This document shows positions 22,801 through 32,822 of a DNA stretch of 46,008 bases, piece after piece. This DNA is from Stentor roeselii (lineage: Eukaryota > Ciliophora > Heterotrichea > Heterotrichida > Stentoridae): contig RSEH01000328.1 in NCBI GenBank assembly GCA_006503475.1, positions 1 to 46,008 of the forward strand, read 5' to 3'. The position numbers were made by a program, and so were the translations under genes. The notes under the pieces are model-generated. The model ran no database searches. It was not told the origin of the DNA and saw only the letters and a program-made list of their open reading frames with translations. Every line of letters starts with the position of its first letter. Position 1 is the stretch's first letter.

Positions 22801-25800
22801 CAGCTCTTTCGGAAGAACCAGAACTGAAAGTGTTGAATTTTCAATAAAACTTCGAAGACTCTCTGAAGCCTCTGACAAGACTTTCCAAGAAAAAGACATT
22901 TCAGTGGAAAAAGTCGATGATTTCAAAACAAGACCTTCATCAGAACATTGAGTAGAAAAAACATCAGGCGCCGTGATAGTGACTTGAAGAGTAGGTAAAG
23001 GAAACAACAAGTTAATCTCTAAATTCAATCTTTCCACTGAATAAGAACACTCGTCTTTAATTGTAACGAGATTCGTGTTGTTTAATTCAAAGCTTCTAAC
23101 CTGAAGGTCCGGGTATTTCTTTAAAGAAATTTCAACCTGCCAGGAGTTGACCCATGAACAACTCGGGCTGTATTTAAAAAGATCTGAGTCTTCAGCAAGG
23201 ATTTTCACACAAGAGTCAAGTCCTTTAAAATCAATGGTCTTCTGAGAAATAACAATGATTTTTCTGTAATCTTCTGAATAATAAGAGTAAAGATCAGACC
23301 TTCGTAGGTATCTTCCACAAGCGACGCAAAACCCGTTGCTTGGTTTTAAATCATTCTGACACTCACATTTTTGTGTAGATTCATTGAAAATACTTAAAAA
23401 AACACAAGAACAAGACCCGTTCACCACCTGAGAAGCCTCGTCTCGACATTGAACGCATTGAAACTCTCCGACAGCCACTGCACATAATTCATCTGAATTA
23501 TTCCCTTTAAAAACTTGCACTTTAAAAAAAGTTTCAACATCTTCCACGCGAGCCTTAAGTAAAATCTCTCCTGTTTCATTAAAAACCAACAAAAAATGAC
23601 CAGTTCCACTTTCTGCAAGTCCAGATGTGAGAAGTTCTGAATTTGAATTGAATATTGAAAAAGTCACTGAATAGGGCAAAAGGTTTTCAGTCGAATTCAA
23701 GATTTTCAGGGAAAATGAAGAAAAGTACTTCGTTTTCACTGGGTCTGGTGGATTTGATATCTGAAGAAGTGATGCTGGTCCGAAGATGAATTTTGGAAGA
23801 GATAAGGTTGAGTTGAGGCAGTTTGATGCAGAGGCAAGAACTTGGAAGACTCCTGGAAAGTCGATCTCGATGTTTGAGAAGAGAAGTGAACCTGATGAAG
23901 TTGAACCTGAATAACTTTTATGAATTTGACCTGAGTTTAAGAGGAGAAGGACAAGAGTTTCTCCTGATGTTGATGAGGAATTTTCACCTGAATAGTCTTT
24001 TATGCTTGTAGATATCCAGAAAGGGCTTTGGATGAAGAATGGATGGTCTTTTTTTTCTTGGTTTTCGTATTGGATCAAGATTTTTCTTTGGTTTATTGTT
24101 AGGAATATTGGCTTTGTTATCAGACCTGCTGTTATTATGATTTGGGCTATACCACTTTTTAGGAATTTTAGAGGAAATGATGATTTTCCTGTTGTTGTTG
24201 TTAATTGGGTTGGACCTGATACTTCTAGGTTTATTGCTAGGACTATTTCTGTACTTCTCGTCCATAGGTTGCCGAATTGGTTTCTTATTGTTACATTGAA
24301 GCTGAATTCGAAACCAACAGTCAGGACCTTCGGATATTCCGTATTAATAGACGAAAGTACAATTTCAATGATATAAAAACTTGCCGAAGTAGCATCAACC
24401 AAATCATTCCCACTAAAAACCAAAGAAAAGCTTCCAGTTTTCCTAAACTCCAAGCCCGTAAAATTAGCCTTTCCAGAACTAGTACTCTTTTGTAAAACTC
24501 CATTCAAACCATCTGCAGGAACCGATTCAAGATTCAATTCATAAATTCCATAACTTTCTTCAACCATCATCAAATCATTCCTAAAAACCTGCACAAAAAC
24601 ATCAAAACTTGATTCAACAAACATAGGCTACTTAAAAAATACCGTCGGAGAAACACTTTTAATTTTAAGCACATTTTTTAAAACATTAACCGAAACATCA
24701 ACAGTAGCCAATTCGCTTGAAAACTTCAAGATTTTCAATCCAGACACAGAAAACCTTAAAGAAAACTGAAAATTTCCAGAAGTATTTGTCAAACTTTTCC
24801 CTCCAGCGAGGCTATCATCAGAACTGGCATCAACAGTGCATGTTTTCCACCAAATCCTTGAAATCTGGTCAAAAGCATTTACATTGACGATGAAATCTTG
24901 ATTAACCGAGACATTAAAAGCACTGATATCAGTAATAAGACTCGTTAAAACAGCAGCTTCTAATAAAAAGTCCTTTGAATTCCCTGTGATCATGCCATTT
25001 GAAGTGACTTCAAAATGGAAAGTCCCTGAAGAAATAATTAAAACTGAAAAGACTGCAACGCCATTTGAGGTGTCTTGAGTCAGGTTCCCTGAAATGTCGC
25101 CAGTTGGAAATAATGACAAGGTCAATGAAAAAGGCCCAAAAGAACTAACGACGGCGGAGCCGGAGTTGCTGTAGACTTTTGCAGTCACGGTAAAGACTGA
25201 GTTCTCAATGAACGGCTAAATGGAAAGTACTGTCGGAGAGATACTTGTTATTTTTAATAAGTTCTGGAGAATTGTCAAGGAAATCACTGAAGACAAGCTT
25301 CCTACACTCGCTGTTATCGTCAAGTCTCCACTTGTTTCACTTCGCAGTGTGAATAATGAAGATCCTGTCGTTGTCATCTGTGAAAGAACTCCTATTAATG
25401 AAAATGATGGAGAAATAGTCACTTCTGTTGATGTTGTTATCAGCTTATTACATAAATCTTGGAGCTTCGCTGTTACTGTAAAGATAAAGTTCGCTGATGG
25501 AGAAAGAGAAGAAGATGATAAGGAAATTACTTGCAAGTCTGAAATCACGTCGAATTCACTTGTTTGTGATAAAAGATTACTGGATTCGTCTAGCACTGAC
25601 ATTGAATACTTTCCTGATGAAGAGATTGAAAAACCGGTCAATGTGCAACCTGAGGTGTCTGAAAGATCGCAATTTTTAGAGGATATGACTGAACCTGATT
25701 GAGTTTTTAGTTTCACTGTTATTGTCATCGTCACGCTTGAAACGCTGTTGTCTGATGTGTCGATTGTCAGGACTGTCACGTCGAAACTTGAACAGACGAT

Positions 25801-25890
25801 TGTCACCTATGTGGGGGGTACTGGAGGAATGTTTTGAATGGTTGGGATAAGATCTGAGAGACCACCCAATATTAAAGTCAAAAAGATCAT
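19894..25890 (-). CDS. Large REJ-type Ig-like membrane protein (PKD1-like architecture)
   Basis: Exons, in gene order, are 25890-25822, 25806-25231, 25215-24643 and 24627-19894, giving 1,983 residues. Exon 1 encodes the signal peptide. Exons 2 and 3 are each one module of about 190 residues made of two Ig-like halves, ending in S-I/V-S-P-T; exon 4 begins with a third module and continues. A Cys-rich patch is at about 785-850. A region resembling the REJ domain of polycystin-1-like proteins (L-N-V-E-A-Q-D-P-D-D, then W-S-C) is near 1150-1200, and about five TM helices lie at 1700-1925 before a cytoplasmic tail. REJ proteins are cell-surface proteins, some linked to mating or mechanosensing; the role here is unknown. 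Its ATG is 60 bp from the divergent CHY-finger gene. Confidence 0.8.
24628..24642 (-). other. 15-nt intron 3 of the REJ-type gene
   Basis: On the coding strand GTATTTTTTAAGTAG, phase 0, stop if retained, exactly at a module border (S-P-T before, P-M-F-V-E-S-S-F-D after). Confidence 0.9.
25216..25230 (-). other. 15-nt intron 2 of the REJ-type gene
   Basis: On the coding strand GTACTTTCCATTTAG, phase 0, stop if retained, at the next module border (S-P-T before, P-F-I-E-N-S-V-F after). Confidence 0.9.
25807..25821 (-). other. 15-nt intron 1 of the REJ-type gene
   Basis: On the coding strand GTACCCCCCACATAG, phase 0, between the signal-peptide exon and module 1. It is unusually C-rich but keeps the A at position 10. 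Confidence 0.87.
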
Positions 25891-25950
25891 TTGACAGAAT
25901 TATAGCTGGTATTAAAATTAGACTTAGGTCATCTGAGAGATGTTATAAAA

Positions 25951-26229
25951 ATGTGTAAGCATATTCTTAATGCTCAGGTTCAAGTCCGTGCACCTTGTTG
26001 CCAGGCCTGGTTCGACTGTCCAGAATGCCATGCTGAAGTAGCTGGACATGAGTTAGCCCGAAGCACAGATATTGTTTTCGGATGCAAAAAATGCCGGAAA
26101 GTTTTCAGAAAAAACGCTGAAGATTTCGACGAAAGTGACGAGTACTGCCCCAGATGTGACAACCACTTCATGCGACCAGCGATAACTCCAGAGAACAAAG
26201 ACATGATCAAAGGTTTAGCGAGAAAGTAA
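25951..26229 (+). CDS. CHY-type zinc-finger protein, Hot13-like
   Basis: This is an intronless 92-residue protein made almost entirely of a CHY zinc finger. The ligand set is complete: C2, H4, C16, C17, C23, C26, H27, H33, C45, C48, C66 and C69. Small stand-alone CHY proteins include yeast Hot13, which works in the mitochondrial intermembrane space on Tim chaperones; CHY fingers also occur in larger ubiquitin ligases, but no RING is present here. The fold is secure and the Hot13-like role is inference from size. It sits 60 bp from the divergent REJ-type gene and 31 bp before the next gene. TTATAAAA directly precedes the ATG. Confidence 0.85.
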   Translation: MCKHILNAQVQVRAPCCQAWFDCPECHAEVAGHELARSTDIVFGCKKCRKVFRKNAEDFDESDEYCPRCDNHFMRPAITPENKDMIKGLARK

Positions 26230-26260
26230 TTCAAATTCAATTAATCCGGTTTCTCATAAT

Positions 26261-27142
26261 ATGTTTATTTCACTTCTATCATCTTCGGTAACTTTTTTAG
26301 CTCTGTCTTTACCTTTTGTGCTAGGGTTTAATTATGTGAATCATGGAATAGACTGGCCTGGTACTTGCAATACTTCAATTGCTCAGTCTCCAGTCGATAT
26401 AAACTTGGACTTTGTAAAGATTTTAGACAAAAAAGACCCGAACTACTGGTACCTGGACCTGCACTACAAGAAAGTTCATGTGATTAACTTGAACTCAACT
26501 AAACCTATTCCGATAACATCAGGATTCACATTCAATCCAAGTATCAACTTCAATATTTTTTCGAACTTTGGAAAAATTTCTCAAAAGTTTTCAAATAATG
26601 AGAAAATCTTTGAAGCGAACAGTATTAGTTTCAAGTATCCAGCGGAACATACTTTTAATGGAAAAAGAAGGGGAAATGATGGAAAGGAGTTGTTGGAAGT
26701 TCAAATTACTCATGTTTCAACTGATAATAAAAATGATACTTTGGTTTTAAGTGCCTTGTTTCAGCAGAGTGATCAGAAAAATCACTTTTTGCAGCAGGTG
26801 ATTGAGGCTTATTATAGTAGTATTGGAGGGGATATTGACTGCACTTTTGTCACAAATGGATGGTTTGTGGTGAAAAATTTTTTTACTTATGAGGGGAGTT
26901 TGAGTATTCCGCCTTGTAGAGAAGGAGTTACTTGGGTGATTGACATGGATTATATTAACTGCACTAAAACTCAGATAGAATTTTTTAAACAAAAACTCAA
27001 CATTTCTAATGGAGGCAACTTCAGGTACACATTTCCTTTAGTTGGAAGAGTCGTAAAAAATCATATTGCTGCTGTTTTTAGCTTTGGAATGTTTAAAAAA
27101 GGAATGATTGGGTTGATTATTATTTTAGTAGTGTTTATGTAA
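26261..27142 (+). CDS. Alpha-carbonic-anhydrase-like protein lacking zinc ligands, probably GPI-anchored
   Basis: This is an intronless 293-residue protein with signal peptide (1-22), then an alpha-carbonic anhydrase fold: QSPVDI (42-47), PAEHT (127-131) and FFTYEGSLSIPP near the C-terminal third. The three zinc-binding histidines of the family are replaced: aligning PAEHT to the usual PSEHT puts Ser123 and Lys125 where the first two His belong, and Gln148 where the third belongs. Catalysis of CO2 hydration is therefore unlikely, as in animal carbonic-anhydrase-related proteins. The protein ends in a hydrophobic stretch running to the last residue, typical of a GPI-anchor signal, though a C-terminal TM helix is possible. 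A surface scaffold or binding role is inferred. Confidence 0.87.
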   Translation: MFISLLSSSVTFLALSLPFVLGFNYVNHGIDWPGTCNTSIAQSPVDINLDFVKILDKKDPNYWYLDLHYKKVHVINLNSTKPIPITSGFTFNPSINFNIFSNFGKISQKFSNNEKIFEANSISFKYPAEHTFNGKRRGNDGKELLEVQITHVSTDNKNDTLVLSALFQQSDQKNHFLQQVIEAYYSSIGGDIDCTFVTNGWFVVKNFFTYEGSLSIPPCREGVTWVIDMDYINCTKTQIEFFKQKLNISNGGNFRYTFPLVGRVVKNHIAAVFSFGMFKKGMIGLIIILVVFM

Positions 27143-27387
27143 TTCAGGATAAATTTGAAAATTAAAGAAAGTTCTTAAAAATATATTTTCAGATTGTTTA
27201 TAAATATCTGTTTATTTTATATTGAGTAAGATTTGAATTTATTGATATTTTTCATGTTTGAATAAGTAAAAACCTTTATAAAATAATAATCTTTTTAAGA
27301 AACTTGATCCATTACTTTGAAACTAAATTTAAAATTTTTCAACATCCTTAATCCTATTCTAGGACTAGTTTTACATCATAATAAATA

Positions 27388-28365
27388 ATGAATAACAAAC
27401 ATATACCTATTTCAACGAACTCTAAAACAAGACTCGCCTTGTCCACCCAGACGCACTTAATCCGAGTGAGGTAAATCAAACATAGTCCAAAAGTGACAAG
27501 AATAAAATCCTCTACCAAATCCAACAAATCCTCAGAAGAAATTGGAGGGAAAGGAATTTCAACGCCTAAACCCCGAGGAAGACTTCCAAGTTCCCCATTC
27601 GCATCTCCATCTAAAGTTTCATTTTCCAAGTTAACCCCTTTGCGAATGACAAGCACACAAAGAATATCATCTCAAAACACAAGGCACTCAAAAAACCTAA
27701 CATTAGCCGAAGTGATTCCTTCAAGTCTCAGTTCAATGCGAATGCCAGGTCCCCAAGACTTATCATTTTTCATAACTTCTCTATTTGACCAGTTTTCAAG
27801 CCCAGAAGACATAACAGACTATTTTTTCTTTAACCGAGGACAGACACTTAACTTTGAACAATTTTACTTGTCTTGTGTTTCGTTAAATCTTGATAAAATT
27901 TTCCTTAAACTCGAAAAAATCTTCGAAGAAGCCAAAGTCGAAAAATGTTTAAACCGGAAAAAGTTCTTGATGAAGGCTCTTAAAGTTCAAAATGAACAAA
28001 GAAGACCTTTTAAGAAAGGTGATACTTTTGATGATATTTTTAATAAACTCGTCAATAAGAGTGAAGTAGAAAAATCAGCTAAAGCGAAAAGGATTATTGA
28101 AGCGGTCAAAGTGGCTAAGGGAAGTGATGATTTAATTACAAGGCTTCAGGTGGAAAACTCGAAAGTAAAACTATCGGGAAAGGAAATCCATGTTTTGCTT
28201 GATCAGAGAAACTCAAGCAGGAAAAAGAAAGACTTGAATATGACTGTCAGGGTAAACTGCAGTCCTTATAATTTGATACCTGCTGCAATCAATAAAAAAA
28301 ATTTGTAAGGTTTAAATAGGATGAATGTCAATAGAACGCCTACGAGGAAGAGAAGGCAATCTTAA
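27388..28365 (+). CDS. Unrecognised basic, Ser-rich protein
   Basis: I do not recognise this protein. Exons 27388-27470, 27486-28304 and 28320-28365 give 315 residues. The N-terminal 100 residues are basic, rich in Ser, Thr and Pro and probably disordered. The middle (about 110-200) contains a mixed helical segment with Phe-rich turns. The last exon adds a strongly basic tail containing R-T-P-T-R-K-R-R. The start is the first ATG before intron 1; without that intron the main frame has no ATG for about 50 codons. The third exon depends on accepting intron 2, which fits the consensus fully; otherwise the protein stops at 28308. No membrane segment or signal is seen. Confidence 0.68.
27471..27485 (+). 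other. 15-nt intron 1 of the unknown Ser-rich gene
   Basis: GTAAATCAAACATAG. It splits a Ser codon, gives TAA if retained, and links the ATG at 27388 to the long frame. Confidence 0.85.
28305..28319 (+). other. Probable 15-nt intron 2 of the unknown Ser-rich gene
   Basis: GTAAGGTTTAAATAG has the full consensus, including A at position 10. Splicing removes a TAA and adds 15 codons, mostly basic, before the next stop. Confidence 0.65.
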
Positions 28366-28435
28366 TCCCAATAAGAATTTTTAATAACTTTACCAACTTA
28401 AACATCTGAATAATCATAAAGATTTACTTAATTAT

Positions 28436-30540
28436 ATGGAACCTTTCAACCCTGTCAAATATTGTGAATCACTTTTAAAATCCCATGAATCAATTTCAAT
28501 AGCAACTCTAGAAAAAGCTCTAATGAAGGTAAAATCCGATCTAGAACAAGCCCGTGATACAAGTTTATCAAATATTCACAAAGTTCAGTCTTCCGTTCAA
28601 GAAAGAGGAGGAATGGATATTTTATACAATCTTCTCGAGCGACAGTCAAGAGCATCGAAAGGTTTAGACTCAGCTCGTCTGATGGTAAAAGAATTAAACA
28701 CCCGATACGAAGAAACAAGTAAAATCCTCGAGGAAAAAGAAATGCAAAGAAAAAATGCTGTCCTTATTCGTGACTTGATCATCGAGTTAGATCATTACAA
28801 TGATAGCCAAAGTGATATCGACATCGACCCTAAACATTTGATTTACTTGAAACATTCATTGGAAGTCCTTGACATTCCAGAATACAACACAGTAAAAATA
28901 ATCAGGCACAACAAGCAATTAACCGCAAGTTCATCGACGTCAAAAATAAGTATTTTGAGAAATTCGTTAAAAGCTATGCACTTAAAGAGGTAAAATCAAT
29001 GAAAGAAGCTTATGATGTTCTTCTTGATTTTAATGGACAACAATCCTGTCTCGACTTTTACGTAGAAAAAGTGACAGAAACCTTAGAAATGTAATAAAAA
29101 GTCAGAAAAGATAAACAAGAAGATTTCTACAAGCACTTAAATTACGCGATATCAGAAATCGAGGGGATAACAAATCGAGAAATTGTAGGAAATTACGTGA
29201 AACTTCTCTCAATCTTCGGGGAAAATAGCGATATTGTTGATATTCTTCTGACTGAAATATTAGAACTGAAGTTAAAGCCTTTTATCCACAAACATTTAGA
29301 TAGTGACGTGATTTCATCTCAGAATTTTTTAGAGTTTCTAGCGCATTCTTTTGTAGAAGTCTCGGCATTGACAAATAGGATCAAATCAGATATTTCACAA
29401 CTGAGCATCGACCTGTCAGGGACCATCGACCATCTCTTTTCAAACATCTTCAGTCCTTACCTGTCAAGTTATTTCACCATGGAGTTCAAGTCTTTAAAAG
29501 GACTTGCTGATGGAAGCTTTGAATATATTTTAGAGCCTTTGAATCAGAGGGCTCATCGTAAGTCGATTGATGTTAAAGTTATTCAAAGTAACTTGGATGA
29601 AGAGATCAGGGCTACTTTAGAAGCTTGCATGGATTCTATCGCTAGGACTAAGAAAAATTCGATTTTAAATGAACTGCAAGCGGGACTTTTAAGGTGTAAA
29701 AAACTTAGTCAGTCTGGTGAAGAGTCTGCAAATTCGGCTCAGCTTGTGACTGTTGTACTTGATGTTAGCTATACTGGAATTTATCATCAGATTTTAACAA
29801 AGTTGCATAGTTGTTTGGAGTATGATGATATTAGAGGGATTTATATTGGAAAACTTTTTTATATGATTGCTGACCTGGCAAATTACATAAAAGACTTCAA
29901 CGTAGAAATCGCTAAAAAGATATCCGAAAACCTTTCAGGAGTCGACCACGAACGATGCGAAAGTTTACGAAAGCGAGTATGCGCAAGCATCGACCAAAAA
30001 ATAATGAAAAGTCTTCAACTAAGCATAAACCTAATGTCAAGCGAAAGTGAAAAAATCCTAAAAGCCATTCAAAAAAAGACCGACTACTGCGGTACCGAAG
30101 AAAGTTTAGACAACACAGAAGCATGCACCGAGGCCTACAACTACCTCTACGAGCAGATCGCTTGCATAAAAAAATCACTTCCAGTCTCACAGCATTCAAA
30201 ACTTCTGATAAGACTTGGACAGAAGCTGACGAATCTCATCGTGAATCACATCAGCGAATACATCGTTTCAGAAGAAAAAGCACTTTTATTGAGCAGTGAC
30301 ATGAATAAATATCGAAACTTGATCCTTTTGTGTGAAAATGAAAAAGTTGTAGTCGAGTTCGAGAAGTACAGACAAATGATGAATTTATTCATGTTGAATG
30401 CAAGTTCTTTACCTGAATTTATTCATGAAGAACCTATTGCTTCAATTGACTCTCAGATCTTGGCACAGTTTATTTCTCATCGGAAAGACTTTAAGGCTGG
30501 AAAAGTCAGCAAGTTATTACCTTCGTTGTTCAATACTTAG
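28436..30540 (+). CDS. SEC10: Exocyst complex component SEC10 (EXOC5)
   Basis: Exons 28436-28891, 28906-29090 and 29106-30540 give 691 residues, close to the roughly 700 usual for Sec10. Recognised matches are the segment L-L-D-F-N-G-Q-Q-S-C-L-D-F-Y-V in exon 2 (animal Sec10 has L-L-x-F-K-G-x-x-x-C-V-D-x-Y-I), a Q-K-K-T-D-Y motif, and a C-terminal end like the animal protein, with repeated long helices throughout. Sec10 is one of eight exocyst subunits that tether secretory vesicles to the plasma membrane. The first intron is 14 nt, one base shorter than every other intron here; without it the conserved exon-2 sequence is out of frame. The ATG follows AATTAT. Confidence 0.88.
28892..28905 (+). 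other. 14-nt intron, SEC10 intron 1
   Basis: GTAAAAATAATCAG. The frame before it and the conserved Sec10 frame after it differ by 2, so a 14-nt removal (or 17, with no such GT-AG pair nearby) is needed. The A six bases from the 3' end is kept; the 5' half is one base short. Confidence 0.72.
29091..29105 (+). other. 15-nt intron, SEC10 intron 2
   Basis: GTAATAAAAAGTCAG. It splits an Ile codon and gives TAATAA stops if retained. Confidence 0.9.
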
Positions 30541-30595
30541 TAATTTTTTAGATAAGGATTTGGAATTTAAATTTTTGGATGAGATAATTTAAATA

Positions 30596-31654
30596 ATGGG
30601 ATGCTCTTTTGGAAAAGCTTCGGCATTGCAGGAATTGAATCTTATTATTAAGCAGATTAGCTTGGAAAATCATGCTCTTGAAAAAGAAAGGGATAAACTT
30701 AGGTCACAGCATGATGATCGGCCTGAAGAAGAAAAGGACAGTCTGCAGGACCTTCGAGTCATGCATAGTGACCTAGAAAAAGAAATCAAAGAGCTTAAGG
30801 ACATCATGATGGACTTCATCCCTCAAAGTGAAACAGAAAGTTCAACTGTTTCAGTTCGAGCAGGTATCGAAAAAATCACAGAAATTCAAAAAGAACTTGA
30901 AGAAAAATCTTTAAAAATAAGAGAAATGATCACAAAACGAGAAGAAATTAAAAAAGAACATGAAAACCTTGAAAATCTCATTGTTGACACTGAAAAACAG
31001 ATAAGTGAATTGGAAGCTGCAATTGAAAATCAAGAAGAAACTCTTCGTGACCAGGAAAATATTGAAGAGAAGCTTCAAATCTATGAAAAAGAAAAGGCTG
31101 ATCTGATTGAAGAGTTAAAAGATGCTGAAAATATTTATAAAGAACTCTCAGAAGAAGTTAAAAATTGGGAAGGTGAAGAGGTAAACAACAACGCAGATAA
31201 ACATTCATACGAAGCTCTTCTTTCACTCTCAGAAGCAGACGTGAACCGAGAGTTAAAAGTAGTTGAAAGAGAACTCGAAGACCTCTCAGCTCAAATCAAA
31301 GACCTAGAACAAAAAGAAGTAGAACTTCAACACATGGACTCCTACATCGCAAACTTGCAAGAAAAGCTAAACAGTAACTCTAAAAACGCGAATGTTCGAA
31401 AGCAAATCGAAGAAAGTCAAGAAAGAATCGAGTACTTAAAAAAAGAGAAGAAAAAAGTAAAAGACGAGGTCTCAAAATTACGAAAGTTTTCAAATGGAGG
31501 AGTCGAAGCAACGAACATGAAAATCAACGCCTTGAATCAAATCCTTGAAAAAAAGACTGGAAATGTAGGAAAGGGGCAAGACAACTTGATTAACGACGTC
31601 GAACTTGTATTGAAGAGGGCGAAAGAAATGAGTATCAATTTGAATAGTCATTAG
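30596..31654 (+). CDS. Lipid-anchor (MGC) coiled-coil protein, paralog 1
   Basis: This is an intronless 352-residue protein that is almost wholly coiled coil (about 10-300), rich in Glu, Lys and Leu. It starts MGCSFGKAS: Gly2 and Cys3 form a classical dual myristoylation/palmitoylation site, so membrane attachment of an extended rod is likely. It is clearly related to the minus-strand protein at 43150-44214: both start MGC, share the motif (S/T)-(Y/F)-E-x-L-L-(S/T)-(L/M)-S-E in the second half, and end in a similar R-K/R-A-(K/R)-E segment. The cellular role is unknown. Its stop is 7 bp from the stop of the convergent FYVE gene. Confidence 0.78.
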   Translation: MGCSFGKASALQELNLIIKQISLENHALEKERDKLRSQHDDRPEEEKDSLQDLRVMHSDLEKEIKELKDIMMDFIPQSETESSTVSVRAGIEKITEIQKELEEKSLKIREMITKREEIKKEHENLENLIVDTEKQISELEAAIENQEETLRDQENIEEKLQIYEKEKADLIEELKDAENIYKELSEEVKNWEGEEVNNNADKHSYEALLSLSEADVNRELKVVERELEDLSAQIKDLEQKEVELQHMDSYIANLQEKLNSNSKNANVRKQIEESQERIEYLKKEKKKVKDEVSKLRKFSNGGVEATNMKINALNQILEKKTGNVGKGQDNLINDVELVLKRAKEMSINLNSH

Positions 31655-31661
31655 TTAAGGA

Positions 31662-32822
31662 TTAGATCATTACACATCGCACACAAGGACGAGTCTTGTC
31701 AAGACTTGAATGTTCGATGTCGAAGGGGTCATCTGACTTTTGATTCGATTTTATTAGTTGGATTTTTAAGTTTTCTATAATTGCTTGCTTTTCTTTTTGG
31801 ATTTTTTTCAGCTCTGAGACTTTTTTCTCTTCTTCTTCGTTGAAAAGTCCTGGAGTGGTACTCACAAGAGCATCGGTTAGAACTTCGGGTTCTTTTGACT
31901 TATTTTTGCATTCGATGATTTTTACATCTATTTCTTTTCCTTCTTCTTCAGTTCTGATTAAATCTTGGATAATTGATTGTTTTAAAGTAAGCTCTTGGTT
32001 TACACCTGCTTCAATATCAGCGAGTTCTTTCTTCATCTTATCGATTTTTTCGAATTCCTTACTTAACTTCATCATTTTTTCATGTTTTTCCTTAGCTTCT
32101 TCGATTCTGGCCCTGATAATAGCGCCTTGATCCTGTTTCTCAACAATACGATTTTTTAGTTCGAATAATTCACTTCTAACTTTCATCACTTTATCCTTTT
32201 CCATTGCAAATTCATTTTCAAGACCATTCAAATTTTTCTCCATTCCTTGAATCAAAAGTTTAAAATTGACATGACTCGTCATTACTTCATCTTTTTTCTT
32301 ACTTTTTTCCGTTTTTACCTTCTCCAGCTCAAAGTTCATCTTTTTAATCTGAATAAAAGTTAACTCCTTAGACATAGCTTCTTCATGCAAAGTCTTCAGC
32401 TCTTCAATTCGATTTTCTATTTCCACTTTTTCCTCTTTTGACTTCTTGATATTATTTTTCACTTTATCCTGTTCATTCATGACATGTTCAATGTCAAGCT
32501 TAAAATTTTCAGAAAATTTGTAAATGACTGCTTTTTGACAGCAACTATTACAAACCCTCAGTTTTTTCAACTGAACTGGATGAACAGCGACCTGTGGAGA
32601 GCACTGAGCACAGACACCTCGATAGCAGAACTTGCAATAATGTTTTCTCGCATGAAAAACTCCTACTTTTCCAAACTTTGCATTGCAAACAGTGCAATTT
32701 TTATCACTTTTATAAGCTTTCGGGTCTTTTCCAAGTTCCAAGGCGTCAAAAAGGTCAGCAGTTTGCATAGATTCAGAAAAAGCACTACTGACGCTTTCAT
32801 TGTCAGAGTAATCAGAATCCAT
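31662..32822 (-). CDS. FYVE-type zinc-finger coiled-coil protein
   Basis: This is an intronless 386-residue protein. Residues 43-94 form a FYVE-type finger with all eight cysteines (43, 46, 63, 66, 71, 74, 91, 94). The basic signature is RKHYCK (59-64) instead of the usual R-(R/K)-H-H-C-R, and the closing R-V-C motif is present. The N-terminal W-x-x-D element is not seen. Residues about 105-350 are coiled coil, and the C-terminus has a short Cys-containing tail. FYVE fingers bind PI3P on endosomes; with the altered signature the lipid affinity is uncertain. Only 7 bp separate its ATG from the upstream stop of the glutaryl-CoA dehydrogenase gene. CTATAA touches the ATG. Confidence 0.8.
   Translation of the reverse strand: MDSDYSDNESVSSAFSESMQTADLFDALELGKDPKAYKSDKNCTVCNAKFGKVGVFHARKHYCKFCYRGVCAQCSPQVAVHPVQLKKLRVCNSCCQKAVIYKFSENFKLDIEHVMNEQDKVKNNIKKSKEEKVEIENRIEELKTLHEEAMSKELTFIQIKKMNFELEKVKTEKSKKKDEVMTSHVNFKLLIQGMEKNLNGLENEFAMEKDKVMKVRSELFELKNRIVEKQDQGAIIRARIEEAKEKHEKMMKLSKEFEKIDKMKKELADIEAGVNQELTLKQSIIQDLIRTEEEGKEIDVKIIECKNKSKEPEVLTDALVSTTPGLFNEEEEKKVSELKKIQKEKQAIIENLKIQLIKSNQKSDDPFDIEHSSLDKTRPCVRCVMI

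Noticed and set aside
25220-25702. Plus-strand open frame of 160 codons
   Set aside because: It lies antisense within exon 2 of the REJ-type gene, whose modules, introns and signal peptide are coherent on the minus strand.
27354-27656. Minus-strand open frame of 100 codons with a hydrophobic end
   Set aside because: It overlaps exons 1 and 2 of the spliced plus-strand gene and has no recognisable motif.
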